Notes under the pieces: generated by a model
Database searches by the model: none
Told to the model about the DNA's origin: nothing
What the model saw: the letters and a program-made list of their open reading frames with translations, nothing else
Shown here: piece by piece, positions 26,053 to 35,355 of the stretch
How the letters are laid out: each line of letters opens with the position of its first letter
Position numbering within the stretch: position 1 is the stretch's first letter
NCBI GenBank assembly: GCA_002733505.1
Contig: NVVW01000002.1
Coordinates: 1 to 64,000, forward strand
Source: Methylophaga sp.
Lineage (GTDB): Bacteria > Pseudomonadota > Gammaproteobacteria > Nitrosococcales > Methylophagaceae
Direction of reading: 5' to 3'
Length of the DNA stretch: 64,000 bases
Translations under genes and position numbers: made by a program

Positions 26053-28338
26053 TTAAAACTTAACACTGGCTGTAACCCCATAAGTTCGTTCTATTGGTGC
26101 TTGCGTTAAAGAATTAAAGCGCTGATAGCCCGTCACTCCAGGAATAAAATCTGCAGCTTGTGCTGGGTTAGGAATAGCAACCGCTCCCACTGTCTCATCA
26201 TTATCAAACAAGTTTCTTACCCAAAACTTAATCGCATATTTATCACTTTCAAAGCCACTGCGCAGATTCACAACAGTACGGGAAGGAATGAGTGGTGGGT
26301 TATCAACAGCAACACCCGACTGCTCAGATTGATACATCACGTCAATGCGTGTTTTCCAATCAAAGTCTGCTATAGCAAAGGGCTTGGTATATTGCACAGA
26401 GGTATTGGCCGTCCATTCCGACACATATTGCATCCGGTTGCCATCTAATACCGGGTTCATCCCAAGCCCTGCAAGTGCTCCAAAAGTATAGTCATCGTAT
26501 TCGGCATCCGTATATGACAATCCTGCCATTACATCCCAATTTTGGGCAGGTTTAGCAGCAATTTCTAACTCAAAGCCTTTCGATGTTGACTGACCTGCAT
26601 TTTCGTTCAATACTGCTCCAGAATCACCTAGCGCACGAACAATTTGATCATCCCACTTAATGTAGAAAACAGCTAGGTTAGCTGTTAAGCGATTATCCAA
26701 CCACGAACTTTTAATACCGACTTCATAGTTAATGCTTTTTTCTTCATCATATGTACGCTCATCAGCAGCTACCGCTCCCGAGTCTGTAGCTGTATTAAAG
26801 CCACCTGATTTAACTGCTTTTGCCACGCTTGTATAAATCATCGCATTATCAGAGATCTGATAATCTAGTGCGACTTTAGGCGTAAAGTTATTAAAGCTAG
26901 CGCTATCACTAAATCGACCAACGGCTCCTGTGTCTAAGTTAGTGTCAACCACATCAACTTCTTTTTCCTCATAAGCATATCGACCCGATAATGTCAGCGC
27001 CCATTGGTCGCTTAAATCAAAACCAACAGAACCAAATACCGCCCAATTTCGTGTGCTTTCATCAACATCCGATGATAAACCTGGGGCAAGTGCATTTGCT
27101 AAAACCAGCCCCCCCCCAAGAGGAACAGGAGCAAGTGGCGCTCCCGCTACAAATGCATCATTTGTTTTAGTGTTTCTGTCTAAATCATAAAAATAGAGGC
27201 CGCTCATCCAGCGAATAGATTGATCAACTGACGTTATTCTAAATTCTTGGCTAAATTCATCTTGCTCCATCTCTGTCTCCGTCATGCGGATCTCTCTTGC
27301 TTCATAATCACTATCAACAAGTGAGTCAAACTCTAAATCGTTATAGCCTGAAATTGAGGTGAGCGTTACATTATCTAAATCCCAGTTCACCTGAAAGGAG
27401 GTGTTTACATTATCACGTTCATTATGACCCGGTGTTACAGCAAAACCTTTAGTAATGCTTGGCAAGTCGCCACCGTAGCTTTGAAAATCATTAAAGGTGA
27501 TAAACGCCGGCAGTCTAGGGCTAACTCTATTTGTTGTGAAGTCTTGATTATTTTCAACAAACTGCACAGCATCATCACCATCATTGGTATTTTCAACTCC
27601 TACACGAAATACCATTTCTAAATTATCCGTTGGCAATGCTACTAGTGAAAGTGAATAATTATTGCTTTGCTTCTCATCTAAATTGCTACCATCAAGCTCA
27701 TTTTTATAAAAGCCATCAAAACCAGAATGCATGGCACCAACACGATAAAACAAGGTGTCTTCAGTTATCGCACCACTATGAGAAACACGCACATCCTTAC
27801 GCCCTTCATTGCCCAGTGTTACCTCAAGCCTGCCTTCCGGCTCATTACCCGGTTGCTTGGTAATGTAATTAATTGCACCGGCAAAGGTGTTGCGCCCATA
27901 CAATGCACTTTGTGGGCCTTTAGCAATTTCTATACGCTCAAGCTCATCACCAAACATCGCCTCCATTGCGCCACGCGCTTCTTGGTAAACACCGTCAAGG
28001 AAAAAACCAATATTAGGCTCGCCAATTGTCGTATTCATCCCGCGAATAACGGGGTTGCCGACTCGACCGCCAAACAAGGGTGTGTAAGTGAACCCTGGCG
28101 TCATCATTGCAATATCTTCAATGTCCTGCAAGCCCGCATCTTCAATTAATTCTGCTGAGAAGGCAGTAATCGCAATCGGCACTTGTTGCAATGTTTCTTC
28201 ACGTTTGCGCGTCGTTACCACCATTTCACCTAAACTAAGTGAGTCGGCTCCGGTAGTGTCATCACCCTCAGCAAAAGCAATGGTGGGTACTGAAAGTATT
28301 TGACAACAGGCCAGACTAATAATGGTGCGTTTAAACAT
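26053..28338 (-). CDS. TonB-dependent outer-membrane receptor
   Basis: A 761-residue outer-membrane transporter energised by TonB. A signal peptide (residues 1-~23, ISLACCQILSVPTIAFA) is followed by a TonB-box-like stretch (LGEMVVTTRKREE) and the plug domain (VPIAITAFSAELIEDAGLQD; GPQSALYGRNTFAGAINYIT). A beta-barrel follows, ending in a C-terminal aromatic residue (YGVTASVKF). The style resembles receptors for complex organic ligands, but the ligand is not readable. It stands upstream of the ThiF-ligase-MFS genes on the same strand, yet a terminator separates them, so shared function is inference. Confidence 0.93.
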   Translation of the reverse strand: MFKRTIISLACCQILSVPTIAFAEGDDTTGADSLSLGEMVVTTRKREETLQQVPIAITAFSAELIEDAGLQDIEDIAMMTPGFTYTPLFGGRVGNPVIRGMNTTIGEPNIGFFLDGVYQEARGAMEAMFGDELERIEIAKGPQSALYGRNTFAGAINYITKQPGNEPEGRLEVTLGNEGRKDVRVSHSGAITEDTLFYRVGAMHSGFDGFYKNELDGSNLDEKQSNNYSLSLVALPTDNLEMVFRVGVENTNDGDDAVQFVENNQDFTTNRVSPRLPAFITFNDFQSYGGDLPSITKGFAVTPGHNERDNVNTSFQVNWDLDNVTLTSISGYNDLEFDSLVDSDYEAREIRMTETEMEQDEFSQEFRITSVDQSIRWMSGLYFYDLDRNTKTNDAFVAGAPLAPVPLGGGLVLANALAPGLSSDVDESTRNWAVFGSVGFDLSDQWALTLSGRYAYEEKEVDVVDTNLDTGAVGRFSDSASFNNFTPKVALDYQISDNAMIYTSVAKAVKSGGFNTATDSGAVAADERTYDEEKSINYEVGIKSSWLDNRLTANLAVFYIKWDDQIVRALGDSGAVLNENAGQSTSKGFELEIAAKPAQNWDVMAGLSYTDAEYDDYTFGALAGLGMNPVLDGNRMQYVSEWTANTSVQYTKPFAIADFDWKTRIDVMYQSEQSGVAVDNPPLIPSRTVVNLRSGFESDKYAIKFWVRNLFDNDETVGAVAIPNPAQAADFIPGVTGYQRFNSLTQAPIERTYGVTASVKF

Positions 28339-28549
28339 GTTTCTCTCTCCTTAAAAACTGACCTGCAAACAGTTAATATAGTTAGTGCTTGCTTGCAAGC
28401 TTAACCCTAGTTAATATATGTTTTTACGTTTTAACATTTGAAAAGTAATCATATAACACCTTGATTTTAAAGAGTGTGCGCTATCACTGGTTTTTAGAAT
28501 ATCTATATGCGCTACAATCATCCCACTAAACTTAAAGTGAATTACATAA

Positions 28550-29614
28550 ATGACTGATGGAAAACGCACACTAATTCAAGGATGGTTGTTATGCCTATTT
28601 ATTACCTCCCTACTCGTTACCCATTCTTTTGCTCCAGCCTATGCAGGGGATGATGACTCACAACAGTTTGCTACCCCGGTATCAAGTACGGTGCTAGAAC
28701 AGATTCTATTTTTCCCCTCACGTGAAGCGCCGGCAACGGTTGTCAGCCTAAACAACAGCATGATTAGTGCAGAGATTTCAGGCGAAATTCTTGAGATCCT
28801 AGTTCAAACAGGCGATGAAGTTAAAAAAGATGATGTTCTAGCTAAAATTGATTGTGAGCCTTATCAAATCGCCAAGCAACGTGCTAATGCAGCGCTTAAT
28901 TCTGGCTATGCGCGTAGCAAATATGCCAAACAACGCCAGAAAGATGCGGAAAAATTACGAAGTAGCCGTGCTATTTCTGTAGATCAACTTAATATGCGTA
29001 GCTCTGAAGCCAATGCACTAGCATCAGAAATTGGCGTATTAGCCGCAGATTTAAAAGAAGCCAAGCGCCGTATCACCAAATGTATAATCACTGCGCCTTT
29101 TGATGCGGTTGTGGTCGAACGACAAGCCAGTGTAGGGGACTACACCATCCCCGGTTCGGTATTGGTCAAATTATTAGATCTTAATAACTTAGAAGTAAGC
29201 GCTAAAATCCAACAGCAAGATGTAGGCAGCCTAAAAACGGCAAGTACCATTTCCTTTATCACATCAGGTAAAACACATCCTGTAACGAACCGTACTGTCG
29301 TTCCATTGGTAGATAGTCGAATTCGTAGCTATGAAGCACGTCTTGATTTTACCAAAGATGTTGCCTCCACCGGTTCTGCTGGTCGGCTGCGATGGCAAAG
29401 CGATCAGGTTCATATCCCTGCCGATTATCTAGTAAAACGAAATGAGCAATTAGGCATTTTTATTAATAAAAATGGCACCGCTTATTATCATGTGCTCAAT
29501 GCAACGGGCAATGGCTTGCCTGCTGCTATTGATTTGCCTGCAAACACAGAAGTAATAACAACCGGTAGATATGGCCTAGTTGATGGCCAAGCTATAAAAA
29601 TAGTAAACCCGTAG
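28550..29614 (+). CDS. RND efflux periplasmic adaptor (membrane fusion protein)
   Basis: A 354-residue secreted adaptor: a signal peptide (residues ~8-32, ending APAYA), then the split lipoyl domain (ISAEISGEILEILVQTGDEVKKDDVLAKIDC and ITAPFDAVVVERQASVGDYT) around a coiled-coil hairpin (~residues 105-165), and beta-barrel domains. It bridges an inner-membrane RND pump to an outer-membrane channel. The pump gene follows on the same strand after a 145-base gap that holds a dispersed element. No TolC-type channel gene is present nearby. Confidence 0.88.
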   Translation: MTDGKRTLIQGWLLCLFITSLLVTHSFAPAYAGDDDSQQFATPVSSTVLEQILFFPSREAPATVVSLNNSMISAEISGEILEILVQTGDEVKKDDVLAKIDCEPYQIAKQRANAALNSGYARSKYAKQRQKDAEKLRSSRAISVDQLNMRSSEANALASEIGVLAADLKEAKRRITKCIITAPFDAVVVERQASVGDYTIPGSVLVKLLDLNNLEVSAKIQQQDVGSLKTASTISFITSGKTHPVTNRTVVPLVDSRIRSYEARLDFTKDVASTGSAGRLRWQSDQVHIPADYLVKRNEQLGIFINKNGTAYYHVLNATGNGLPAAIDLPANTEVITTGRYGLVDGQAIKIVNP

Positions 29615-29617
29615 GTG

Positions 29618-29755
29618 GAAGGGCATGATACATGAAATTACGGTTTCCACATTTTCACCCTACCGTCATTCCCGCATGTGCTTAGCGGGAGCCTTGCTTA
29701 CACTCAGATCCCGGCTAAAATCCTGCCGGAATGACATTGATTTCACTTGGCTATA
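29618..29755. repeat. Dispersed element (type A core) inside the RND operon
   Basis: The type A core CGTCATTCCCGCATGTGCTT (from 29664) and its inverted partner CCGGCTAAAATCCTGCCGGA (29711-29730) are followed by a right terminal repeat ending GGCTATA at 29755. The left end (~29618-29640) is degenerate. The pump gene's ATG lies five bases beyond the right end, so that gene's upstream signals come from the element. Confidence 0.65.
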
Positions 29756-29759
29756 AAAC

Positions 29760-32700
29760 ATGTATCGCAAGCTTCTCACTAACACGGTTCTTGTTAACCT
29801 AACTTTCTTGCTGGTTGTTGTTGCAGGTTGGCTCAGTTACATGTCAATGCCGCGAGAACAAGATCCCGATGTCAATTTTAATTGGGTTATTGTCAATACT
29901 GTTTGGCCGGGCGCTACCGCTGAAGATGTTGAAAATCAAATTACCAACCCGATTGAAGATGAAATAGAAAAAATAGCCGATGTAAATCGTGTATCAAGTA
30001 GCAGTCGCGTTGCTTTTTCTTTCATCGTGATTCGTTTTGCAGATATTGAAACCCGTGAATTTCGTCAGCGCATTGAAGAGCTTCGTCGCGGTATCCAGTC
30101 TGCAGTCGATAATCTGCCGCCAGATGCCAAACAGCCCATTGTTACAGAATTATCTAGCTCAAACACCTATCCTACTGCGGTTGTCACCGTTTCAGGCATA
30201 GAAAATGATGAGCTATTGCGCCGAACTTCGCGCGATGTTGCTAAAGATATTGCACGCATAAAAGGTGTTGATCGTGCCGACACATGGGGCATCGAAGATC
30301 CTGAATTACAAGTGCTCTTTGATCCTGAAAAACTGATTGGTTTAGGTGTGTCGCCTACTGTTTTAGCCAGTACCGTCAATGCCTATTTTAGAGACCTGAC
30401 CGCGGGCAGTATTCAGCTCGGCGAACAACAATGGCGAATTAGGCTGAGCGGAACAAGCAATGACCCCAATTATCTTGCCGAACTGCCCATATTAACCATT
30501 GAAGGTGAGCTACCCTTGCGCAGTGTTGCTACCATAGTTCGCGGCCAAGAAAAGCCCTCACAGTTAGTTTCCTATGAAGGCCGGCCTGCCTCGATGATAT
30601 CCGTATTTAAACGCGGCAACGCCAATAGTCTTTCCTTATTAGAGGATCTGCAAGCTTATGTTTACGAGCGTAATTACGCCTTAGAAGGTCAAGGCATTCA
30701 CCTTGATATTGTAGACGACCAAACGGTAGCAACACGCACCGCTATCGGTTTGATGGAAAAAAATGCTTTGATCGGTCTTATGCTGGTCATGTTGGTGACA
30801 GGCGTATTTCTTGGCTGGAAAATCGCTGTATTTACGGGTATCGGGCTTGTTTTCTCTTTGATGGGATCGTTTTGGATCTTAGCTGCCATGGGTGAAACCT
30901 TAAATATTATGGTTTTGCTTGGTATCGTTATTGTTTTGGGAATGCTAGTCGATGATGCCGTTGTTGTTGTTGAGTCAATGTATGTCAACCTCAGAAAAGG
31001 CATGTCAAGCATTGATGCCGCCCTAGCTACGGCGGATGAAATGTGGGTGCCGGTGATGGTGTCATCGCTCACCACCATTGCTGCCTTTTTACCGCTTATT
31101 TTATTGCCGGGTATTTTAGGGCAGTTTATGCGCATTGTGCCTATCGTGGTTTCCGTTGCTTTAGTGGTCAGTTTAATTGAAGCATTTTGGTTGTTGCCAT
31201 CACATATTATTTCAGCCAATCCAGATCCTGCAAAACTTGGCCTTATTCAGCGAACACGAAATCGTGTAACAAATTGGATCCGTCATCGCTATATCCATGT
31301 GCTTATTCCTGTTATGCGCTTTCCTAGATTAAGCATTTCGGCAGGGGCGATGCTTAGCTTGCTTGCTGTTTTTGCGGTAACAAGCAATTTTGTACGTGTT
31401 GATTTTTTTGCAAATGACCCCATTCGCCTGTTTTATCTTAATGTTTATATGCCCGCAGGCACCTCATTAAGTAGCACCGATGAAGCACTAAAAAGACTTG
31501 ATGTTAGAATTCGCCAACGCCTTGATGCCAAAGAATTTCGCTCTATCTCAACAACAGCAGGTGTGTTACTCACCGAAACAGAGCCGCTATTTGGCGATAG
31601 CATGGGGCAAATAATGTTTAGCCTGCCGGCTCGAACCAACGGCTTACACTCTGTTGATGAGTTAATTGAACAGGTGAGGCTAGCCACCCAAGATATTCCT
31701 GGGCCGACACATCTATCCTTTTTACGTCGCAACACCGGCCCACCCAGTGAAAGCCCTATTAGCGTAAAAGTACGTGGTGATAAAATAGATCAATTACGTC
31801 AAGCGACCGCCGCTTTAGAAGCGCTTATGGTAACCATTCCCGGCATCCAAGATCTGCATAGTAATGATGCACTAGCAGGCCCACAACTCACGCTTAAACT
31901 CAATCCTGATGCCATTACTCGCGCCCAGCTTAACCCTGCTGATATTGCTGAAATTTTGCGTCTCTATGTAGATGGCAGTACCGTGGCGAATATGCGTTTT
32001 GAGGGTGAAAAATGGAATGTACGGGTAAAAGCAACGCCCAGCTCATTACAAGATATAAAATCCTTTTTAAATTATCCTATTGGTTTGGCTGATGGTAGTG
32101 AAATTGCGATCGGGCAGCTCGTCACCTATTCCTCATCTTATGCTGAAAGCACCATTCATCACCGTAATTTTAGACGCACCATTACCTTAGAAGCCGATCT
32201 TGATAGCGAGGTAAATAACAGTATAAAAGCAAATGCCCAAATTGCTGAAAGGTGGCAAGATATTGCCGATCAATATCCAGATGTAACATTAGATTTTTCA
32301 GGTGAAATGGATGATATAAAAGAAAGTTTAAATGGTATGGCCGTGCTATTTTTATTTGGGATCGGCCTGATCTATATGATCTTAGGAACCCAATTTAAAA
32401 GTTATTCCCAACCACTACTGATTCTGGCAACCGTGCCGATGGCCTTTACCGGTGTTATTTTGGGGCTTATTGTGAGCAATAATCCATTAAGCTTATACAC
32501 ATTATATGGGGTAATTGCACTCGCCGGCATTGTGGCTAATGACGCGATCGTATTGATCTCGACCGCCAATCGTAATCTTGCCAAAGGCATGTCGCTGACC
32601 CACGCCATCATTAAAGCCGCTCAACGTCGTGTAATGCCGATCTTAATCACCACTGTTACCACCATGGCTGGCTTGTTTTCGCTAGCGGCCGGTTTGGGTG

Positions 32701-33281
32701 GCAAGTCCTTAATGTGGGGGCCTTTAGCGACGGCAATTGTTTGGGGTCTAGGCTTCGCCACTATTTTAACACTGTTGCTGACCCCTCCTTTATACGCTTT
32801 TATTATGCGCAATAAGACCGGCAAAAAAGCTATTCTGGCATCGCCACCACCACTGCCTGATAGCTCCGGCGGTATGGTTGCCTCAATTAATAACCTATCA
32901 TCATTCTTTAGCAAAGAACGTCAGGTTGATAAGGCAGGTTTAGATGAAATTGCCGCTCACGGCTCACTTAAAACAATCTATGAAATGGCAACAAAAGCAT
33001 TTGAAAATGGCGAAGCAGAAATTGCTATTCGCCACTTCCAAGCATTAGCAAAACACCTACCCAATAATTTCACCATTAACTTAATGGCAGCACAGTCAAT
33101 CATGTTGTATATGCAAGGCATTGGTTGGGATATTGGTTATCTTGATCGTGCTAAACGTTATTTTGCCAAAGCAAAACAAGTGCACCCTGATGATGCCCGC
33201 GTAATTCATCTAGCGGCGCTAATCAAAGAGCTTGATACCAACAGTGATGTAGCAATAGACTGGGGGAAACTAGCTAAGTGA
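29760..33281 (+). CDS. RND efflux pump permease with a C-terminal TPR-like extension
   Basis: A 1173-residue proton-driven inner-membrane exporter of the HAE/AcrB-like class. The N-terminus (MPREQDPDVNFNWVIVNTVWPGATAEDVENQI), the proton-relay segment GIVIVLGMLVDDAVVVVE (~residue 390-407) and the second membrane block (GVIALAGIVANDAIVLI) are all typical. Family members are usually ~1020-1050 residues. Here the last ~120 residues form a soluble helical region (KTIYEMATKAFENGEAEIAI; AKRYFAKAKQVHPDDARVIH) that looks like TPR repeats, probably cytoplasmic. No clear ribosome site precedes the ATG. Substrate unknown. Confidence 0.92.
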   Translation: MYRKLLTNTVLVNLTFLLVVVAGWLSYMSMPREQDPDVNFNWVIVNTVWPGATAEDVENQITNPIEDEIEKIADVNRVSSSSRVAFSFIVIRFADIETREFRQRIEELRRGIQSAVDNLPPDAKQPIVTELSSSNTYPTAVVTVSGIENDELLRRTSRDVAKDIARIKGVDRADTWGIEDPELQVLFDPEKLIGLGVSPTVLASTVNAYFRDLTAGSIQLGEQQWRIRLSGTSNDPNYLAELPILTIEGELPLRSVATIVRGQEKPSQLVSYEGRPASMISVFKRGNANSLSLLEDLQAYVYERNYALEGQGIHLDIVDDQTVATRTAIGLMEKNALIGLMLVMLVTGVFLGWKIAVFTGIGLVFSLMGSFWILAAMGETLNIMVLLGIVIVLGMLVDDAVVVVESMYVNLRKGMSSIDAALATADEMWVPVMVSSLTTIAAFLPLILLPGILGQFMRIVPIVVSVALVVSLIEAFWLLPSHIISANPDPAKLGLIQRTRNRVTNWIRHRYIHVLIPVMRFPRLSISAGAMLSLLAVFAVTSNFVRVDFFANDPIRLFYLNVYMPAGTSLSSTDEALKRLDVRIRQRLDAKEFRSISTTAGVLLTETEPLFGDSMGQIMFSLPARTNGLHSVDELIEQVRLATQDIPGPTHLSFLRRNTGPPSESPISVKVRGDKIDQLRQATAALEALMVTIPGIQDLHSNDALAGPQLTLKLNPDAITRAQLNPADIAEILRLYVDGSTVANMRFEGEKWNVRVKATPSSLQDIKSFLNYPIGLADGSEIAIGQLVTYSSSYAESTIHHRNFRRTITLEADLDSEVNNSIKANAQIAERWQDIADQYPDVTLDFSGEMDDIKESLNGMAVLFLFGIGLIYMILGTQFKSYSQPLLILATVPMAFTGVILGLIVSNNPLSLYTLYGVIALAGIVANDAIVLISTANRNLAKGMSLTHAIIKAAQRRVMPILITTVTTMAGLFSLAAGLGGKSLMWGPLATAIVWGLGFATILTLLLTPPLYAFIMRNKTGKKAILASPPPLPDSSGGMVASINNLSSFFSKERQVDKAGLDEIAAHGSLKTIYEMATKAFENGEAEIAIRHFQALAKHLPNNFTINLMAAQSIMLYMQGIGWDIGYLDRAKRYFAKAKQVHPDDARVIHLAALIKELDTNSDVAIDWGKLAK

Positions 33282-33326
33282 GGTTTTTGTAAAACGCAAG
33301 TGCGAAAGAAAAATCTCAGCATAAAT

Positions 33327-33403
33327 TGGCGGAGCGGACGGGACTCGAACCCGCGACCTCCGGCGTGACAGGCCAGCATTCTAACCAGCTGAACTACCGC
33401 TCC
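33327..33403 (-). tRNA. tRNA-Asp (GTC anticodon)
   Basis: A 77-base cloverleaf on the minus strand: acceptor GGAGCGG paired with CCGCTCC, a D-arm with GTTCAGCTGGTTAGAA, an anticodon loop CTGTCAC with anticodon GTC, a T-arm GGGTTCGAGTCCC, discriminator G and an encoded CCA. It stands alone, 46 bases after the convergent RND pump gene. Confidence 0.96.
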
Positions 33404-33538
33404 ACACCTCTTTAAGCAAGTTCATTTCTAAACCGGAAACTCAAAGAAGCGGCAAGAATACAGTAAATTTTACAAAGGTGTTAGCGTTATTTTTATGAAA
33501 ATATTGCCACCTACAGCTGTCGACACCAAAACACTAGC

Positions 33539-35281
33539 TTACACCCAATTATTTTGTTTTGCCGCCTGCAGTTTTATGTAGCCTTCAAGTAGTTTTGTAT
33601 GTCGCTCAAAACCCTCTAAACTTAGACCCGGGCAGTGCAAGTCATGAAAAATAGTATTACCCTCCACAATCGCTAAACCCTCTGCGGCATTCTGCTTGCC
33701 ATACAGTTTCTCTAAGCCCGCTAAATAGTCTGCATAATCACGCTGCGGGTGCCATTTAATTTCTAGCAACGCTTTTATGCAACGATATTGAAGTAGCTTT
33801 TCATCAGATCCTTGTCCAAGCGCCAAACACCAATCCAGCCATTCCATCGCTTGCTGATCCTGCAGTGCAAGATACAACATGGCTTTAATCTCGCCTAAAC
33901 GTATTGTCGCCCATAAAGTATGAGCATCAGGCGCTAAGCCGATAAATGCCGCCGCCAAAGTTTGATCGTTATAAGCGCCCTCGTCCAATCGGTCTAGAAT
34001 GCCTTGCCACTGCTCACTATTACCCTGTTTTAATGTTAAAAAATCTTCGCGAAACAAGGCGCCTTCATTATTATTTTCCCAAACAAGTTCATCGACAGGA
34101 TATATATCAGACATGCCGGGCACTAAAATACGGCAGGCATAGACATCTAAATGTTCATAATCAGCAATGTAAATATCAAATCCCATCTGGTGAATTTTAT
34201 TGCTCAGATAATCAAATTCATCCGCTGTTTCACTATCATGATCCCAATCATAAAATTCATAATCTGCAGTAGATCGGAAAAAGTCATTTGAAATGTAACC
34301 GCTAGAATCAATAAAATGCATCTCTAAATTCTGCGGAGAAGCCACTTCCTCTAAATCAAATATCGGTGGATGAAAGACATCAAGCTGGTCTAGGTTTCGC
34401 CCTTGTAATAACTCGGTTACCGTGCGCTCTAAAGCCACCTCGAAACTAGGATGAGCACCAAAAGAAGCAAACACCGATCCGTCTTTTGGGTTTATCAGCG
34501 TCACACTCATTACCGGGTATTTGCCACCTAAAGAAGCGTCAGCAACTTTAAGAATATAGCCATATTGTTCTAGCTCTTGTATTGATTTTTGAATATCTGG
34601 ATAACGATCTAACACTTCTTTCGGTAGATCCGGCAAGCAAATACCTTCTGCAATGATCTTATTTTTGACATAGCGTTCAAAAATTTCTGATAGTGATTGA
34701 ACCCGCGCTTCATTTTGCGTATTACCCGCTGACATACCGTTACTGACAAAAATATTGGCAATAATGTTAATGGGAATATAAATTGATGCTCCATCTTGTA
34801 GGCGATGATAGGGTACAGCGCAAATTCCTCGCTCTCCTGTTCCAGAGTTTATATCGAACAATTTATCGGGGCTTAACTCATTCTCCGGGTCAAAATACTG
34901 CCATAAAGCTTGATCCATTAACCCCGAAGGCATTACATCACCAGAGCCTTCAAACCAGCGTTCATTTGGATAATGTACAAAGTCGCCGTTACTATGGTGT
35001 TCACCGAGGTAAAAATCAGCAAAGAAATAATTACAGCTTAACCGCTCAAAATACTCGCCCAAAGCACTGGCCAAACATGCTTTTTTACTGCTGCCTTTGC
35101 CATTGGTAAACATCAACGGACAGCTTTTATCACGAATATGCACAGAATAAACATTGCTAACAGGATTGAGCCAAGAAGCTTGTTCAATATCAAAACCAAA
35201 TGACTTTAATTTTGCCTCCATCGTTGCAATACTGGTTTCCAGATCGCTGTCTTTACCTTTGATATATGTTTTTTCTGTCAT
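33539..35281 (-). CDS. ycaO: YcaO (ribosomal S12 methylthiotransferase accessory factor)
   Basis: A protein of ~580 residues that matches E. coli YcaO along its length: YIKGKDSDLETSIATMEAKL, FEIEQASWLNPV-type start (here FDIEQASWLNPVSNVYSVHIRD), FTNGKGSSKKACLASALGEYFERLS, NARVQSLSEIFERYVKN-type (here NEARVQSLSEIFERYVKNKI), TVTELLQGR and IADYEHLDVYACRILVPGMSDIYP. YcaO-fold proteins bind ATP to activate amides; the E. coli protein supports RimO methylthiolation of ribosomal protein S12. It is not a RiPP cyclodehydratase, and no precursor gene is near. ATG at 35281 fits the homologue best; the frame also has ATGs at 35284 and 35293. Confidence 0.93.
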   Translation of the reverse strand: MTEKTYIKGKDSDLETSIATMEAKLKSFGFDIEQASWLNPVSNVYSVHIRDKSCPLMFTNGKGSSKKACLASALGEYFERLSCNYFFADFYLGEHHSNGDFVHYPNERWFEGSGDVMPSGLMDQALWQYFDPENELSPDKLFDINSGTGERGICAVPYHRLQDGASIYIPINIIANIFVSNGMSAGNTQNEARVQSLSEIFERYVKNKIIAEGICLPDLPKEVLDRYPDIQKSIQELEQYGYILKVADASLGGKYPVMSVTLINPKDGSVFASFGAHPSFEVALERTVTELLQGRNLDQLDVFHPPIFDLEEVASPQNLEMHFIDSSGYISNDFFRSTADYEFYDWDHDSETADEFDYLSNKIHQMGFDIYIADYEHLDVYACRILVPGMSDIYPVDELVWENNNEGALFREDFLTLKQGNSEQWQGILDRLDEGAYNDQTLAAAFIGLAPDAHTLWATIRLGEIKAMLYLALQDQQAMEWLDWCLALGQGSDEKLLQYRCIKALLEIKWHPQRDYADYLAGLEKLYGKQNAAEGLAIVEGNTIFHDLHCPGLSLEGFERHTKLLEGYIKLQAAKQNNWV

Positions 35282-35293
35282 CATATTACCCAT

Positions 35294-35328
35294 AAAAAGA
35301 ACCCCCTATTCTAAAATAGAACAGAGGG
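35294..35328 (-). terminator. Intrinsic terminator downstream of the cupredoxin gene
   Basis: On the minus strand, a 12-bp stem (35317-35328 with 35302-35313, two G-U pairs) with a 3-base loop is followed by a T-rich tract (TTCTTTTT, 35294-35301). It lies between the cupredoxin stop and the ycaO start, only ~10-20 bases before the ycaO ATG. It should end cupredoxin transcripts and could also act as an attenuator for ycaO. Confidence 0.7.
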
Positions 35329-35355
35329 CTGTTTGCTACGTTACTAGTATAACAA

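Noticed and set aside
33539-35281. YcaO, PqqD-like and ThiF-like genes as one RiPP (modified peptide) cluster
   Set aside because: The YcaO is of the E. coli housekeeping type, the three loci are 8-30 kb apart, and no precursor peptide or modifying partner is seen.
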